Positions 8,547 through 20,345 of a DNA stretch of 64,000 nucleotides are shown piece by piece. The stretch is from Pseudomonas putida W15Oct28 (GTDB lineage Bacteria > Pseudomonadota > Gammaproteobacteria > Pseudomonadales > Pseudomonadaceae). The position numbers were made by a program, and so were the translations under genes. Position 1 is the first letter of the stretch, and the number at the start of each line of letters is the position of its first letter. Location of the stretch: the NCBI RefSeq assembly GCF_000708715.2, contig NZ_JENB01000017.1, positions 1 through 64,000 of the forward strand. Reading direction: 5' to 3'. Below the pieces are notes generated by a model. It saw nothing but the letters and a program-made list of their open reading frames with translations, ran no database searches and was not told the origin of the DNA.

Positions 8547-8582
8547 AAAAAAACCCGCGTCCTTTCGGATGCGGGTTTTTTT
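8547..8582. terminator. Bidirectional intrinsic terminator, cupin/rpmG
   Basis: The stem ACCCGCGTCC/GGATGCGGGT has an A-run on the left and a T-run on the right, so it can end transcription from either strand. It is one of three convergent junctions in the window with such a terminator. Confidence 0.9.
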
Positions 8583-8597
8583 CAGGTCGCCGATCAA

Positions 8598-8753
8598 TTA
8601 CTTGATCTTGGCTTCCTTGTACACCACGTGCTTGCGAACAACCGGATCATATTTCTTGATCTCGATTTTGTCCGGGGTGGTGCGCTTGTTCTTGTCGGTG
8701 GTGTAGAAGTGGCCGGTACCGGCACTCGAAACCAGACGGATCAATTCACGCAT
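8598..8753 (-). CDS. rpmG: 50S ribosomal protein L33
   Basis: 51 residues: starts [20 protein letters not shown] and ends VVYKEAKIK. This is a full-length L33 of the large ribosomal subunit. It contains no cysteine, so it is the zinc-independent form. It lies 11 bases after rpmB on the same strand, the standard rpmB-rpmG operon. Confidence 0.97.
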   Translation of the reverse strand: MRELIRLVSSAGTGHFYTTDKNKRTTPDKIEIKKYDPVVRKHVVYKEAKIK

Positions 8754-8764
8754 GATGTTCTCCC

Positions 8765-9001
8765 TTAAACCTTGGCGCCAGCTTTACGGATGTCAACCAG
8801 AACGGCGTCGATGCCGCGCTTGTCGATGATACGCATGCCCTTGGCGGAAACGCGCAGACGCACGAAACGCTTCTCGGATTCAACCCAGAAACGGTGGTGC
8901 TGCAGGTTCGGCAGGAAACGACGACGGGTTTTGTTGTTTGCGTGGGAAATGTTGTTCCCGGTTACTGGACCCTTACCAGTAACTTGACAGACTCTCGACA
9001 T
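8765..9001 (-). CDS. rpmB: 50S ribosomal protein L28
   Basis: 78 residues, the normal length of L28. The N-terminus [20 protein letters not shown] and the middle [20 protein letters not shown] are hallmark L28 segments. Only one cysteine is present, so no zinc site is formed. It is the first gene of rpmB-rpmG and is served by the sigma70-type promoter at 9150-9178. Confidence 0.97.
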   Translation of the reverse strand: MSRVCQVTGKGPVTGNNISHANNKTRRRFLPNLQHHRFWVESEKRFVRLRVSAKGMRIIDKRGIDAVLVDIRKAGAKV

Positions 9002-9362
9002 GACTCAGCCCTCTAAAACCACATGCCCAACCCGGCATGGGTTGGCCGCTTAATCTCTCAGTCTTTGGCGCCAGGGCGCCGTGATTCTGGAGGTCTTATC
9101 GACCGGATCCGCTTATGCGACAGGCCGAGCCCCTAGAAAAGAGCGCTGCTTTATACCAGAAAGACTTGCCTGCAACAACAGTAGATACACATTGCCGCAA
9201 GCCAGAACGCGCCGGGCCAGCATAGCGGCAGGCCCCGCCAGCCGTCGACCGCTCGTCGCCAGATTTGTAAAAAAGGATGTGGTCATTTGCCGGCGGGCAC
9301 ACTAGGGTAGGCCTTTTCCAGACTGCACTGGCAGATGGGCCACCGACAGCCAAGGAGCCACC
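9002..9362. other. 361-base gap between rpmB and the peptide-binding protein gene
   Basis: This divergent gap holds the rpmB promoter (9150-9178, minus) and about 150 bases of rpmB leader. The right part must contain the promoter of the plus-strand gene, but I see no clear -35/-10 pair there. No small gene or REP copy is seen. Confidence 0.6.
9150..9178 (-). promoter_or_regulatory. Sigma70-type promoter of rpmB-rpmG
   Basis: Reading the minus strand, TTGTTG (9178-9173) is separated by exactly 17 bases from TATAAA (9155-9150). Both hexamers are close to consensus and the site points to rpmB about 150 bases away. Confidence 0.7.
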
Positions 9363-10970
9363 ATGCGTGCTGCCGCCCTTTCCTTATTGTTCAACTCTCT
9401 GTTCGCCGCCGGCGCCCTGTTCGCTGCCGGCGCAGCCCAGGCCGCGCCGCTGAGCGTTTGCAGCGAAGCCAGCCCCGAAGGCTTCGACGTGGTGCAGTAC
9501 AACTCGCTGACCACCACCAACGCCACGGCTGACGTGCTGATGAACCGCCTGGTGGAGTTCGACGCGGCGCAAGGCAAGGTGGTGCCGAGCCTGGCAGCCA
9601 GCTGGACGGTGTCGGCCGACGGCCTGGTGTATGAGTTCACCCTGCGCGATGGCGTGAAATTCCACACCACCCCCTATTTCAAGCCAGGCCGCGAGCTGAA
9701 CGCCGACGATGTGCTGTTCAGCTTCCAGCGCATGCTCTACCCCGCCCATGCCTGGCACAAGACCGCAGCGGGTGGCTACCCGCATGCCCAGTCGCTGCAA
9801 CTGGGCAGCCTGATCAAGGCAATCGAGGCCCCGGCGCCGAACACCGTGCGCTTTACCCTCAGCCACCCGGACGCCACGTTCCTGGCCACGCTGAGCATGG
9901 GCTTCGCCTCGATCTACTCCGCCGAATATGCCGACAAGCTGCTGAAGGCCGGCACGCCCGAAAAGCTCAACAACCAGCCTATCGGCACCGGCCCGTTCGT
10001 CTTCCAGCGTTTCCAGAAGGACGCCGTGGTGCGTTACCGCGCCAACCCTGACTACTTTGCCGGCAAGCCTGCGGTCGACCCGCTGATCTTCGCCATCACC
10101 ACCGATGCCAACGTGCGCCTGCAGAAGCTCAAGCGTGGCGAATGCCAGGTGGCCCTGTCGCCCAAGCCGCTGGACATTGCCGAGGCAGGCAAGGACGGCA
10201 ACCTCAAGGTGGCGACCACCCCGGCCTTCATGACCGCCTTCGTCGCCATCAACAGCCAGCACCCGCCACTGGACAAGCCGGAAGTGCGCCAGGCTATCAA
10301 CCTGGCGTTCGACAAACAGGCCTACCTCAAGGCCGTGTTCGAAGGCTCCGCAGTGGCCGCCAACGGCCCCTACCCGCCCAGCACCTGGAGCTATGCCAAG
10401 GACCTGCCCGGCTACCCGCTGGACCTGAAAAAAGCCAAGGCCCTGCTGACCAAGGCCGGCCTGGGCGATGGCTTCAGCACCACCATCTGGACCCGCCCGT
10501 CGGGCAGCCTGCTCAACCCCAACCCCAGCCTTGGCGCGCAGATGCTGCAGGCCGACCTGGCCAAGATCGGGGTAAAGGCCGAGATCCGCGTGATCGAATG
10601 GGGCGAGCTGATCCGCCGCGCCAAGGCCGGCGAGCATGACCTGCTGTTCATGGGCTGGGCGGGCGACAACGGCGACCCGGACAACTTCCTCAGCCCGCAG
10701 TTTTCCTGTGCTGCGGTCGAGTCGGGGACCAACTTTGCGCGCTTCTGCGACAACCGCCTGGACCAGCTGATCAGCGCCGGACGCACCACCAACGACCAGA
10801 GTGTGCGCAGCCGGCTGTACCAGCAGGCGCAGACGCTGATCCAGCAACAGGCGCTGTGGGTACCGCTGGCGCATCCGAAGGCGGCGACCCTGCTGCGCAA
10901 AGGCGTCGAGGGGTACCAGGTAAGCCCGTTCGGGCGGCTGGATTTCAGCAAGGTGTCGGTGACCCCGTAA
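9363..10970 (+). CDS. Peptide/nickel-type ABC transporter substrate-binding protein (SBP_bac_5)
   Basis: 535 residues. A Sec signal peptide (about 1-27, cleavage near AQA|APL) precedes a family-5 solute-binding domain of the DppA/OppA type, including GRELNADDVLFSFQRML and INLAFDKQAYLKAVFEGSA. It would bind dipeptides or related ligands in the periplasm. No permease or ATPase genes are adjacent, so it must share a transporter encoded elsewhere. AAGGAG lies 5 bases upstream of the ATG. It is convergent with radC across a REP pair. Confidence 0.9.
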   Translation: MRAAALSLLFNSLFAAGALFAAGAAQAAPLSVCSEASPEGFDVVQYNSLTTTNATADVLMNRLVEFDAAQGKVVPSLAASWTVSADGLVYEFTLRDGVKFHTTPYFKPGRELNADDVLFSFQRMLYPAHAWHKTAAGGYPHAQSLQLGSLIKAIEAPAPNTVRFTLSHPDATFLATLSMGFASIYSAEYADKLLKAGTPEKLNNQPIGTGPFVFQRFQKDAVVRYRANPDYFAGKPAVDPLIFAITTDANVRLQKLKRGECQVALSPKPLDIAEAGKDGNLKVATTPAFMTAFVAINSQHPPLDKPEVRQAINLAFDKQAYLKAVFEGSAVAANGPYPPSTWSYAKDLPGYPLDLKKAKALLTKAGLGDGFSTTIWTRPSGSLLNPNPSLGAQMLQADLAKIGVKAEIRVIEWGELIRRAKAGEHDLLFMGWAGDNGDPDNFLSPQFSCAAVESGTNFARFCDNRLDQLISAGRTTNDQSVRSRLYQQAQTLIQQQALWVPLAHPKAATLLRKGVEGYQVSPFGRLDFSKVSVTP

Positions 10971-10972
10971 AC

Positions 10973-11080
10973 CTGCACCGGCCTCTTCGCGGGCTTGCCC
11001 GCTCCCACAGGTATCGCACCCACCTTGAGGGATGTGCAATACCTGTGGGAGCGGGCAAGCCCGCGAAGGGGCCGGTGCAG
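10973..11080. repeat. REP pair, inverted
   Basis: Facing copies run from CTGCACCGGCCTCTTCGCGG at the left to GCGAAGGGGCCGGTGCAG at the right. They fill the gap between the convergent binding-protein and radC genes. Confidence 0.92.
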
Positions 11081-11092
11081 GCAGTACAAAAC

Positions 11093-11773
11093 CTAAGCCA
11101 CAATCCACCCCTGCTCCAGCATCGATAACGGTTCTCCATCGCCGATGATGATGTGGTCCAGCACCCGCACATCGATCAATGCCAACCCCCGCTTCAGCGA
11201 CAAGGTCAGGTGCACATCGTCCTGGCTGGGCTCGTTGTTGCCCGAAGGGTGGTTGTGACACAGGATCAACGCCGCCGCGTTGTGCAGCAATGCCCGCCGC
11301 ACCACCTCCCGCGGGTAGACACTCGCCCGGTCTATCGTGCCCCTGAACAAAATTTCAAACGCCAACGGCCTGTGCTTGGTATCGAGAAACAGGCACCCGA
11401 ACACCTCACTGGCCTCATGTCGCAGCATCGCCTTCAAATAGCGCCGCACCGTTTCCGGGCTGTCCATGGCAGATTCCCGCTCAATCGACGTTGCAAGGTG
11501 CCTGCGCCCAATCTCCAGCAGCGCCTGCAACTGGCTGTACCTCACCGGGCCCAGCCCAAGCTCGCCAACGAAGGCCTCGCGGTCGGCCTCAAGCAACCGG
11601 CGCAAGCTTCCGAACTTCACCAGCAGGCCTCGCGACAACTCCACGACATTCCGCCCGCGCACACCTGAACCGAGAAATACCGCCAGCAACTCCGTATCGG
11701 TCAGGCTTCCAGCCCCGCGCAGCAGCAACTTCTCCCGTGGCCTTTCTTCAGCCGGCCATTCCCTGATATTCAT
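11093..11773 (-). CDS. radC: RadC/YeeS-family JAB1 metalloprotease-fold protein
   Basis: 226 residues, normal for RadC. An N-terminal helix-hairpin-helix-like region ([11 protein letters not shown], about 71-81) precedes a JAB/MPN domain with the JAMM metal site His173, His175 and Asp186 in CHNHPSG and QDD. The original link to DNA repair is disputed and the biochemical role is not settled. It is divergent from coaBC, as in other gamma-proteobacteria. Confidence 0.95.
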   Translation of the reverse strand: MNIREWPAEERPREKLLLRGAGSLTDTELLAVFLGSGVRGRNVVELSRGLLVKFGSLRRLLEADREAFVGELGLGPVRYSQLQALLEIGRRHLATSIERESAMDSPETVRRYLKAMLRHEASEVFGCLFLDTKHRPLAFEILFRGTIDRASVYPREVVRRALLHNAAALILCHNHPSGNNEPSQDDVHLTLSLKRGLALIDVRVLDHIIIGDGEPLSMLEQGWIVA

Positions 11774-11901
11774 CCCCGCCCCCTGCCCTTGCTGCGGCCC
11801 ATTTCGACCCTGTGTTAATCTATTTCGCCTCGTACATGCGACGTACTGCCGCAGGCAATTTCAAACGTCGCCGCCCGCTCTCACTGGAAAAAGGCAAGCC
11901 T

Positions 11902-13113
11902 ATGCAGCGGCTGTATCGCAAGCGCATCGTTCTCGGCGTAGGTGGCGGCATTGCCGCCTACAAAAGCGCCGAGCTGATTCGCCGACTCCTGGAGCACGGC
12001 GCGCAAGTGCGCGTCGTCATGACCCGTGGTGGTGCCGAGTTCATCACCCCGCTGACCCTGCAAGCGCTGTCGGGCCACCCGGTGCACATGGACCTGCTTG
12101 ACCCTGCCGCCGAAGCGGCCATGGGCCATATCGAACTGGCCAAGTGGGCCGACCTGGTGCTGATCGCCCCGGCCACGGCCGACCTCATGGCGCGCATGGC
12201 CCAAGGCATGGCCGACGACCTGCTCACCACCCTGGTGCTGGCCACCGACGCGACCGTTGCCGTCGCCCCGGCGATGAACCAGGCCATGTGGCGCGACCCG
12301 GCTACCCAGGCCAACCTCGAACTGCTCAAGAGCCGTGGCATCCAGGTGTTCGGCCCGGCGTCCGGCAGCCAAGCCTGTGGCGACGTGGGCCTGGGCCGCA
12401 TGCTCGAAGCCACCGACCTGGCCTGGTGCGCCGCAGAAAGCTTCAAGCGCCAGGCGCTGACCGGCAAGCACGTGCTGATCACCGCCGGCCCGACCCAGGA
12501 AAACATCGACCCGGTGCGCTACATCACCAATCATAGCTCCGGCAAGATGGGCTTCGCCCTGGCCGAAGCAGCTGCCGAGGCCGGGGCTCGGGTCACCCTC
12601 GTCACCGGCCCTGTGCACCTGCCAACCCCCGACCGGGTCAGCCGCATCGACGTGGTCAGCGCGCGGGACATGCTCGCGGCCTGTGAAGCAGCCATGCCGT
12701 GCGACCTGTTCATCGCCTCGGCGGCGGTTGCGGACTACCGCCCGGAAGTCGTTGCCACGCAAAAACTGAAGAAAGATCCTACGACTGGCGACGGCATGCT
12801 GCTGCAGATGGTGCGCAATCCCGATATCCTTGCCACCATTGCTGGCCGCAGCGACCGCCCGTTCAGCGTCGGCTTCGCCGCCGAAACCGAACACCTGCTC
12901 GATTACGCCACGCGCAAGCTCAAGGACAAAAACCTCGACCTGATCGTCGCCAATGATGTGGCCAACCCCAGCATCGGCTTCAACAGCGAAGAAAACGCCT
13001 TGACCGTGATCGACCGCCAGCAGCACCAGACCCTCTTCGCGCAGACCAGCAAGGGCAAGATCGCCCGGCAACTGGTCGCCTTCATCGCCGATCGGCTCAA
13101 TCAGGTTCAATAA
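11902..13113 (+). CDS. coaBC: Bifunctional phosphopantothenoylcysteine decarboxylase/synthetase
   Basis: 403 residues. The CoaC half (about 1-190) is a flavoprotein decarboxylase with His76 in [12 protein letters not shown], the PAMN motif (Asn125) and a catalytic Cys159 in ACGD. The CoaB half (about 190-403) ligates cysteine to phosphopantothenate, with [16 protein letters not shown] and the KLKK lysine region. Together they carry out two steps of coenzyme A synthesis. I start at ATG 11902, where family alignment begins; the frame is open to 11812 but that part is not conserved. It is followed 5 bases later by dut. Confidence 0.97.
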   Translation: MQRLYRKRIVLGVGGGIAAYKSAELIRRLLEHGAQVRVVMTRGGAEFITPLTLQALSGHPVHMDLLDPAAEAAMGHIELAKWADLVLIAPATADLMARMAQGMADDLLTTLVLATDATVAVAPAMNQAMWRDPATQANLELLKSRGIQVFGPASGSQACGDVGLGRMLEATDLAWCAAESFKRQALTGKHVLITAGPTQENIDPVRYITNHSSGKMGFALAEAAAEAGARVTLVTGPVHLPTPDRVSRIDVVSARDMLAACEAAMPCDLFIASAAVADYRPEVVATQKLKKDPTTGDGMLLQMVRNPDILATIAGRSDRPFSVGFAAETEHLLDYATRKLKDKNLDLIVANDVANPSIGFNSEENALTVIDRQQHQTLFAQTSKGKIARQLVAFIADRLNQVQ

Positions 13114-13118
13114 GTTAC

Positions 13119-13574
13119 ATGCACGCTCTTCAAGCCAAGATCCTCGACCCACGCCTGGGTACCGAATTCCCCCTGCCGACCTACGCCACCCCCGGCTCCG
13201 CCGGCCTGGACCTGCGCGCCCTGCTCAAGGAGGACACCGTCCTCGAGCCAGGCCAGACCCTGCTGATCCCTACCGGCCTGTCGATCTACATCGGCGACCC
13301 GGGCCTGGCAGCGATGATCCTGCCGCGCTCGGGCCTGGGCCATAAGCACGGCATCGTGCTGGGCAACCTGGTCGGCCTGATCGACTCGGACTACCAGGGC
13401 GAGCTGATGGTGTCGTGCTGGAACCGTGGCAACACGCCGTTCACCATCGCTGTGGGCGAACGTATCGCCCAGCTGGTACTGGTCCCGGTGGTACAGGCCC
13501 ATTTCGACATCGTCGAAGCCTTCGATGAAAGCCAGCGTGGCGCTGGCGGCTTCGGTCACTCCGGCAGCCACTGA
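13119..13574 (+). CDS. dut: dUTP diphosphatase
   Basis: 151 residues, the size of trimeric dUTPases that convert dUTP to dUMP. The five family motifs are visible, including [36 protein letters not shown] and the C-terminal glycine-rich [10 protein letters not shown] that closes the active site. It lies immediately downstream of coaBC, a very common pairing. Confidence 0.97.
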   Translation: MHALQAKILDPRLGTEFPLPTYATPGSAGLDLRALLKEDTVLEPGQTLLIPTGLSIYIGDPGLAAMILPRSGLGHKHGIVLGNLVGLIDSDYQGELMVSCWNRGNTPFTIAVGERIAQLVLVPVVQAHFDIVEAFDESQRGAGGFGHSGSH

Positions 13575-13685
13575 GCCGGCAAATGACCGTTCAGGCCAAG
13601 GATGGCGAACTCTCTGGCGAAAGCACCGTCCAAGCGTTCAGTTTGCGCCTGCCCAGAAAGCCTTTGACTATTGGAGCTTCCAGAG

Positions 13686-15086
13686 ATGAACGACATGGCC
13701 CACCTGGTCCCCGCCGCACTACCAGACAGCATTTTCCGCGCGTATGACATTCGCGGCGTGGTCGGCAAAACCCTCCATGCCGATACCGCCTACTGGATCG
13801 GCCGCGCCATCGGCGCGCAGAGCCTGGCCCAGGGTGAACCGCAGGTTTCTGTAGGCCGCGATGGCCGCCTGTCGGGCCCGATGCTGGTCGAACAGCTGAT
13901 CAAGGGCCTGGTCGATGCCGGTTGCCAGGTCAGCGACGTCGGCCTGGTGCCCACCCCGGCGCTGTACTACGCGGCCAACGTGCTGGCCGGCAAGTCGGGC
14001 GTGATGCTGACCGGCAGCCACAACCCGTCGGACTACAACGGTTTCAAGATCGTCATCGCCGGCGACACCCTGGCCAACGAACAAATCCAGGCCCTGCTGA
14101 CCCGCCTGAAAACCAACGACCTGACCTTGGCCGAAGGCCGCGTGGAAAAAGTCGAGATCCTGGACCGCTATTTCCAGCAGATCGTCGGCGACGTGAAACT
14201 GGCGAAAAAACTCAAAGTGGTGGTGGACTGCGGCAACGGCGCCGCCGGCGTGGTCGCGCCGCAGCTGATCGAAGCCCTGGGCTGCGAAGTGATCCCGCTG
14301 TTCTGCGAGGTCGACGGCAACTTCCCCAACCACCACCCGGACCCGGGCAAGCCGGAAAACCTCGAAGACCTGATCGCCAAGGTCAAGGAAACCGGCGCCG
14401 ATATCGGCCTGGCCTTCGACGGTGACGGCGACCGCGTCGGCGTGGTGACCAACACCGGCAGCATCGTCTACCCCGACCGCCTGCTGATGCTGTTTGCCCA
14501 GGACGTGCTGGCACGCAACCCGGGCGCCGAGATCATCTTCGACGTCAAATGCACCCGTCGCCTGACCCCGCTGATCGAACAGCTAGGCGGCCGCGCGCTG
14601 ATGTGGAAGACCGGCCATTCGTTGATCAAGAAGAAGATGAAACAGACCGGCTCGCTGCTGGCCGGCGAAATGAGCGGTCACATCTTCATCAAGGAACGCT
14701 GGTACGGTTTTGACGACGGTATCTACAGCGCCGCGCGCCTGCTGGAGATCCTCAGCAAGGCCGGGCAAAGCGCCGAAAACCTGTTTGCCGCCTTCCCGAA
14801 CGATATTTCCACGCCGGAAATCAATATTGATGTGACCGACGAGGGTAAATTCAGCATCATTGATGCACTGCAACGCGACGCCGACTGGGGCGAAGCCAAC
14901 CTGACCACCATCGACGGTGTACGGGTCGACTACCCCCACGGCTGGGGCCTGGTTCGCGCCTCCAACACCACCCCGGTGCTGGTGCTGCGCTTCGAGGCCG
15001 ACAGCGACGCCGAGTTGCAACGTATCAAGGATGTATTCCGTACCCAGTTGCTGCGGGTTGAGCCTGAGCTGCAACTGCCGTTCTGA
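13686..15086 (+). CDS. algC: Phosphomannomutase/phosphoglucomutase
   Basis: 466 residues. AlgC interconverts 6- and 1-phosphates of mannose and glucose for LPS, alginate and rhamnolipid precursors. The phosphoserine loop TGSHNPSDYNG (Ser111) and the metal-binding loop DGDGDR are intact, and the C-terminal phosphate-binding region contains RASNTTPVLVLR. ATG 13686 is chosen, with GGAG 9 bases upstream; an in-frame TTG lies 15 bases earlier. The gene sits between dut and argB as in other Pseudomonas genomes. Confidence 0.96.
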   Translation: MNDMAHLVPAALPDSIFRAYDIRGVVGKTLHADTAYWIGRAIGAQSLAQGEPQVSVGRDGRLSGPMLVEQLIKGLVDAGCQVSDVGLVPTPALYYAANVLAGKSGVMLTGSHNPSDYNGFKIVIAGDTLANEQIQALLTRLKTNDLTLAEGRVEKVEILDRYFQQIVGDVKLAKKLKVVVDCGNGAAGVVAPQLIEALGCEVIPLFCEVDGNFPNHHPDPGKPENLEDLIAKVKETGADIGLAFDGDGDRVGVVTNTGSIVYPDRLLMLFAQDVLARNPGAEIIFDVKCTRRLTPLIEQLGGRALMWKTGHSLIKKKMKQTGSLLAGEMSGHIFIKERWYGFDDGIYSAARLLEILSKAGQSAENLFAAFPNDISTPEINIDVTDEGKFSIIDALQRDADWGEANLTTIDGVRVDYPHGWGLVRASNTTPVLVLRFEADSDAELQRIKDVFRTQLLRVEPELQLPF

Positions 15087-16022
<936 letters not shown>

Positions 16023-16033
16023 TTGGTGAGTTA

Positions 16034-16145
16034 GCCTGCCCCGGCCTCTTCGCGGGTGAACCCGCTCCCACAGGGATAGCACCGCCTTTGATGGCTGTGG
16101 AGATCCTGTGGGAGCGGGTTTACCCGCGAAGAGGCCGGAGCAGGC
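16034..16145. repeat. REP pair, inverted
   Basis: Facing copies extend from GCCTGCCCCGGCCTCTTCGC to GCGAAGAGGCCGGAGCAGGC. This is the only convergent junction in the window carrying both a REP pair and a classical terminator. Confidence 0.92.
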
Positions 16146-16150
16146 GACAC

Positions 16151-16186
16151 AAAAAAGGCGACCCTCATGAAGGGTCGCCTTTTTCT
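16151..16186. terminator. Bidirectional intrinsic terminator, argB/pyrE
   Basis: A stem of AAAGGCGACCCT with AGGGTCGCCTTT and a 5-base loop, with an A-run on the left and a T-run on the right. It can serve argB on the plus strand and pyrE on the minus strand. Confidence 0.92.
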
Positions 16187-16200
16187 TTACCCGGCCAGGA

Positions 16201-16842
16201 TCAGATCCCGTACTGCGCCCGGTAAGCCTCGACAGCCGGCAGATGCTGCTTGAGCTGCGGGTCATCGGCCAGGAACTCCAGCACCTGGGTCAGCGAAACG
16301 ATGCTGACCACCGGGATACCGAAGTCGCGTTCCACTTCCTGGATCGCCGACAGCTCGCCATTGCCGCGCTCTTCGCGGTTCAGCGCGATCAGCACTCCAG
16401 CGGCCTTGGCCTGCTGGGCGTTGATGATCTGCATGACCTCGCGGATAGCGGTACCAGCGGTGATCACGTCGTCGATGATCAGCACATCACCGGCCAGCGG
16501 CGCGCCGACCAGGCTGCCGCCTTCGCCGTGGTCCTTGGCTTCCTTGCGGTTGAAGCACCATGGCACGTCGAGCTGATGCTGATCGGCAAGGGCCACGGCA
16601 GTGGTCGCCGCCAGCGGGATACCCTTGTAGGCCGGGCCGAACAGCACGTCGAACGGGATCTTGCTGTCGACGATGGCTGCGGCATAGCACCGCCCCAGCT
16701 CGGCCAATGCAGAACCGGTGTTGAACAGGCCGGCATTGAAGAAATACGGGCTGGTACGCCCCGATTTCAGGGTGAATTCACCGAAACGCAGTACCCCGCG
16801 ATCGATGGCAAAACGGATAAAGTCGCGCTGATACGGCTGCAT
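16201..16842 (-). CDS. pyrE: Orotate phosphoribosyltransferase
   Basis: 213 residues. Joins orotate to PRPP to make orotidine 5-phosphate in pyrimidine synthesis. The PRPP-binding loop is [17 protein letters not shown], and the N-terminal [12 protein letters not shown] segment is typical of the enzyme. It is divergent from crc with only about 80 bases between the starts. Confidence 0.97.
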   Translation of the reverse strand: MQPYQRDFIRFAIDRGVLRFGEFTLKSGRTSPYFFNAGLFNTGSALAELGRCYAAAIVDSKIPFDVLFGPAYKGIPLAATTAVALADQHQLDVPWCFNRKEAKDHGEGGSLVGAPLAGDVLIIDDVITAGTAIREVMQIINAQQAKAAGVLIALNREERGNGELSAIQEVERDFGIPVVSIVSLTQVLEFLADDPQLKQHLPAVEAYRAQYGI

Positions 16843-16863
16843 GAATAGTCCCGGACACCACGG

Positions 16864-16875
16864 ATTTAGCTAAAT
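16864..16875. promoter_or_regulatory. Perfect palindrome in the pyrE-crc gap
   Basis: ATTTAGCTAAAT is a perfect 12-base palindrome about 22 bases from the pyrE start and 48 bases from crc. It could be an operator, but no regulator is known to me for this motif. Confidence 0.3.
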
Positions 16876-16922
16876 GGGTTGAGCTCGGGTATCATACACG
16901 CACGAGATTTTTGGGGCCATTT

Positions 16923-17702
16923 ATGCGGATCATCAGTGTGAACGTAAATGGCATTCAGGCTGCGGCCGAGCGTGGTTTGCTCAGCTGGCTACAAGCCCAG
17001 AATGCCGACGTCATCTGCCTTCAGGATACCCGCGCCTCGGCCTTTGAACTCGATGACCCAGCTTTCCAGCTCGATGGCTATTTCCTTTATGCCTGCGACG
17101 CGGAGGTGCCTGCCCAAGGTGGTGTGGCCCTTTACTCGCGCATGCAGCCCAAGGCAGTCATCACCGGCCTGGGCTTCGAGACAGCCGACCGTTACGGGCG
17201 TTACCTGCAAGCAGATTTCGACAAAGTCAGTATTGCCAGCCTGCTGCTGCCTTCGGGCATGAACGGCGACGAAGACTTGAACCAGAAATTCAAGTTGATG
17301 GACGACTTCGCCAAGTACCTGGACAAACAGCGTCGCAAGCGTCGCGAATACATCTACTGCGGCTCGTTCTACGTGGCGCAGCAGAAGCTCGACATCAAGA
17401 ACTGGCGTGACAGCCAGCAGTCGCCGGGTTTCCTGGCGCCGGAACGCGCCTGGATGGATGCGATTACCGGCGAGATGGGTTACGTCGATGCACTGCGCGA
17501 AGTCAGCCGTGAAGGCGACCAGTACAGCTGGTGGCCGGACAACGAGCAGGCCGAGATGCTCAATCTGGGCTACCGGTTCGACTACCAGATCCTCACGCCG
17601 GGCCTGCGCCGCTTTGTGCGCAACGCCCGCCTGCCGCGTCAGCCGCGCTTCTCCCAGCATGCGCCGCTGATCGTGGACTACGACTGGACGTTGACCATCT
17701 GA
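16923..17702 (+). CDS. crc: Catabolite repression control protein Crc
   Basis: 259 residues, the same length as P. aeruginosa Crc. It has the exonuclease III/endonuclease fold (MRIISVNVNGIQAAAERGLL and SQHAPLIVDYDW), but Crc proteins lack nuclease activity. With Hfq, Crc represses translation of mRNAs carrying A-rich CA motifs, which sets the order of carbon-source use. ATG 16923 is preferred over the ATG at 16911 because it gives the conserved N-terminus. A strong terminator separates it from convergent rph. Confidence 0.96.
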   Translation: MRIISVNVNGIQAAAERGLLSWLQAQNADVICLQDTRASAFELDDPAFQLDGYFLYACDAEVPAQGGVALYSRMQPKAVITGLGFETADRYGRYLQADFDKVSIASLLLPSGMNGDEDLNQKFKLMDDFAKYLDKQRRKRREYIYCGSFYVAQQKLDIKNWRDSQQSPGFLAPERAWMDAITGEMGYVDALREVSREGDQYSWWPDNEQAEMLNLGYRFDYQILTPGLRRFVRNARLPRQPRFSQHAPLIVDYDWTLTI

Positions 17703-17717
17703 GTGCTGTTCAGACAC

Positions 17718-17747
17718 GAAAAAGCCGACATCGATGTCGGCTTTTTC
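17718..17747. terminator. Bidirectional intrinsic terminator, crc/rph
   Basis: GAAAAAGCCGACAT and its exact complement flank a two-base centre, with A- and T-runs at the ends. The junction has no REP copy. Confidence 0.92.
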
Positions 17748-17763
17748 GCATCTACAGGAACAG

Positions 17764-18486
17764 TCAGTCAGCCAGAGCGGCCTGCTGCAGTTCGAAGATC
17801 TCGTTCATGCCTTTTTGCGCCAGCGCCAGCATGGCGTTGAAGTCTTCCGGCTGGAACGGCGCGCCTTCGGCGGTGCCCTGCACTTCGATGAAGCCACCGG
17901 CGCTGGTCATTACCACGTTCAGGTCGGTTTCGGCAGCGGAGTCTTCCGGGTAGTCCAGGTCGAGCACGGCTTCGCCCTGGTACATGCCCACCGACACGGC
18001 AGCGATCATGTGCTTGAGCGGGTTGCCGGCCTTCAGGCCACCGCGCTTCTTGATCACCGCCAAGGCGTCGCACAGGGCAACCATGGCACCGGTGATGGAC
18101 GCGGTACGGGTGCCGCCATCGGCCTGGATCACGTCGCAGTCGACATACAGGGTGATGTCACCCAGCTTGCTCATGTCCAGCGCAGCGCGCAGCGAACGGC
18201 CGATCAGGCGCTGGATTTCGAGGGTGCGGCCACCCTGCTTGCCACGGCTGGCTTCGCGCTGGTTACGCTCACCGGTGGAGCGCGGCAGCATGCCGTACTC
18301 GGCGGTCAGCCAACCTTGGCCCTGGCCTTTGAGGAAGCGCGGCACACCGTTTTCCACGCTGACCGTGCAAATGACCTTGGTGTCACCGAACTCGACCAGT
18401 ACCGACCCTTCGGCGTGCTTGGTGTAGTTGCGGGTGATGCGGATCGAGCGGAGCTGATCGGCGGCGCGACCACTTGGACGTTTCAT
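17764..18486 (-). CDS. rph: Ribonuclease PH
   Basis: 240 residues. A phosphorolytic 3-prime exonuclease that trims tRNA ends. The N-terminus [20 protein letters not shown] and the segment [20 protein letters not shown] are diagnostic. The start at 18486 gives the usual family length; the frame is open 13 codons further upstream. It is divergent from yicC. Confidence 0.97.
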   Translation of the reverse strand: MKRPSGRAADQLRSIRITRNYTKHAEGSVLVEFGDTKVICTVSVENGVPRFLKGQGQGWLTAEYGMLPRSTGERNQREASRGKQGGRTLEIQRLIGRSLRAALDMSKLGDITLYVDCDVIQADGGTRTASITGAMVALCDALAVIKKRGGLKAGNPLKHMIAAVSVGMYQGEAVLDLDYPEDSAAETDLNVVMTSAGGFIEVQGTAEGAPFQPEDFNAMLALAQKGMNEIFELQQAALAD

Positions 18487-18714
18487 CTGGGATACCTGTA
18501 CTGGGACTTTGAATCTGCCGAGCATTATAGAGCCCGCAGCGCGGGGAAGACATGCCTATTGTCGCGCCCGACACAGCCCGTCGCCTTTTCCTGCTGCCAT
18601 GGCCACCCCTCTGTAACATGGGTGGATTGGGCGCCGAGGCCCCACTGCGCTACAATCCTGCGCCTTGCAGCCGAGAGGCTCCCACCGTTCATTCATCTAC
18701 GCGAGGTACTCCCC

Positions 18715-20212
<1,498 letters not shown>

Positions 20213-20221
20213 GAAACGATT

Positions 20222-20339
20222 GGGGGCTGCTTTGCAGCCCTTCGCGGGCACGCCCGCTCCCACAGGTTAGTCACAGCCCTGAGGCTTGTGCTGTACCTGT
20301 GGGAGCGGGCGTGCCCGCGAAGGGCCGCAGAGCGGCCCC
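20222..20339. repeat. REP pair, mosaic
   Basis: The left copy is GGGGGCTGCTTTGCAGCCC followed by the TTCGCGGGCACGCCCGCTCC arm. The right copy mirrors it, ending GGGCCGCAGAGCGGCCCC. It lies in the convergent gmk/permease gap. Confidence 0.9.
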
Positions 20340-20345
20340 AATTAT

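Noticed and set aside
9384..11261. 625-codon minus-strand frame opposite the peptide-binding protein gene
   Set aside because: Shadow of a well-supported gene; His/Gln/Arg-rich composition and no family resemblance.
16923..17702. Crc as an active exonuclease III
   Set aside because: It has the fold, but Crc proteins are known to lack nuclease activity and act with Hfq on RNA.
17734..18714. Long N-terminal extension of yicC
   Set aside because: It runs through the rph gene in antisense; YicC begins at the conserved MVHSMTAFAR.
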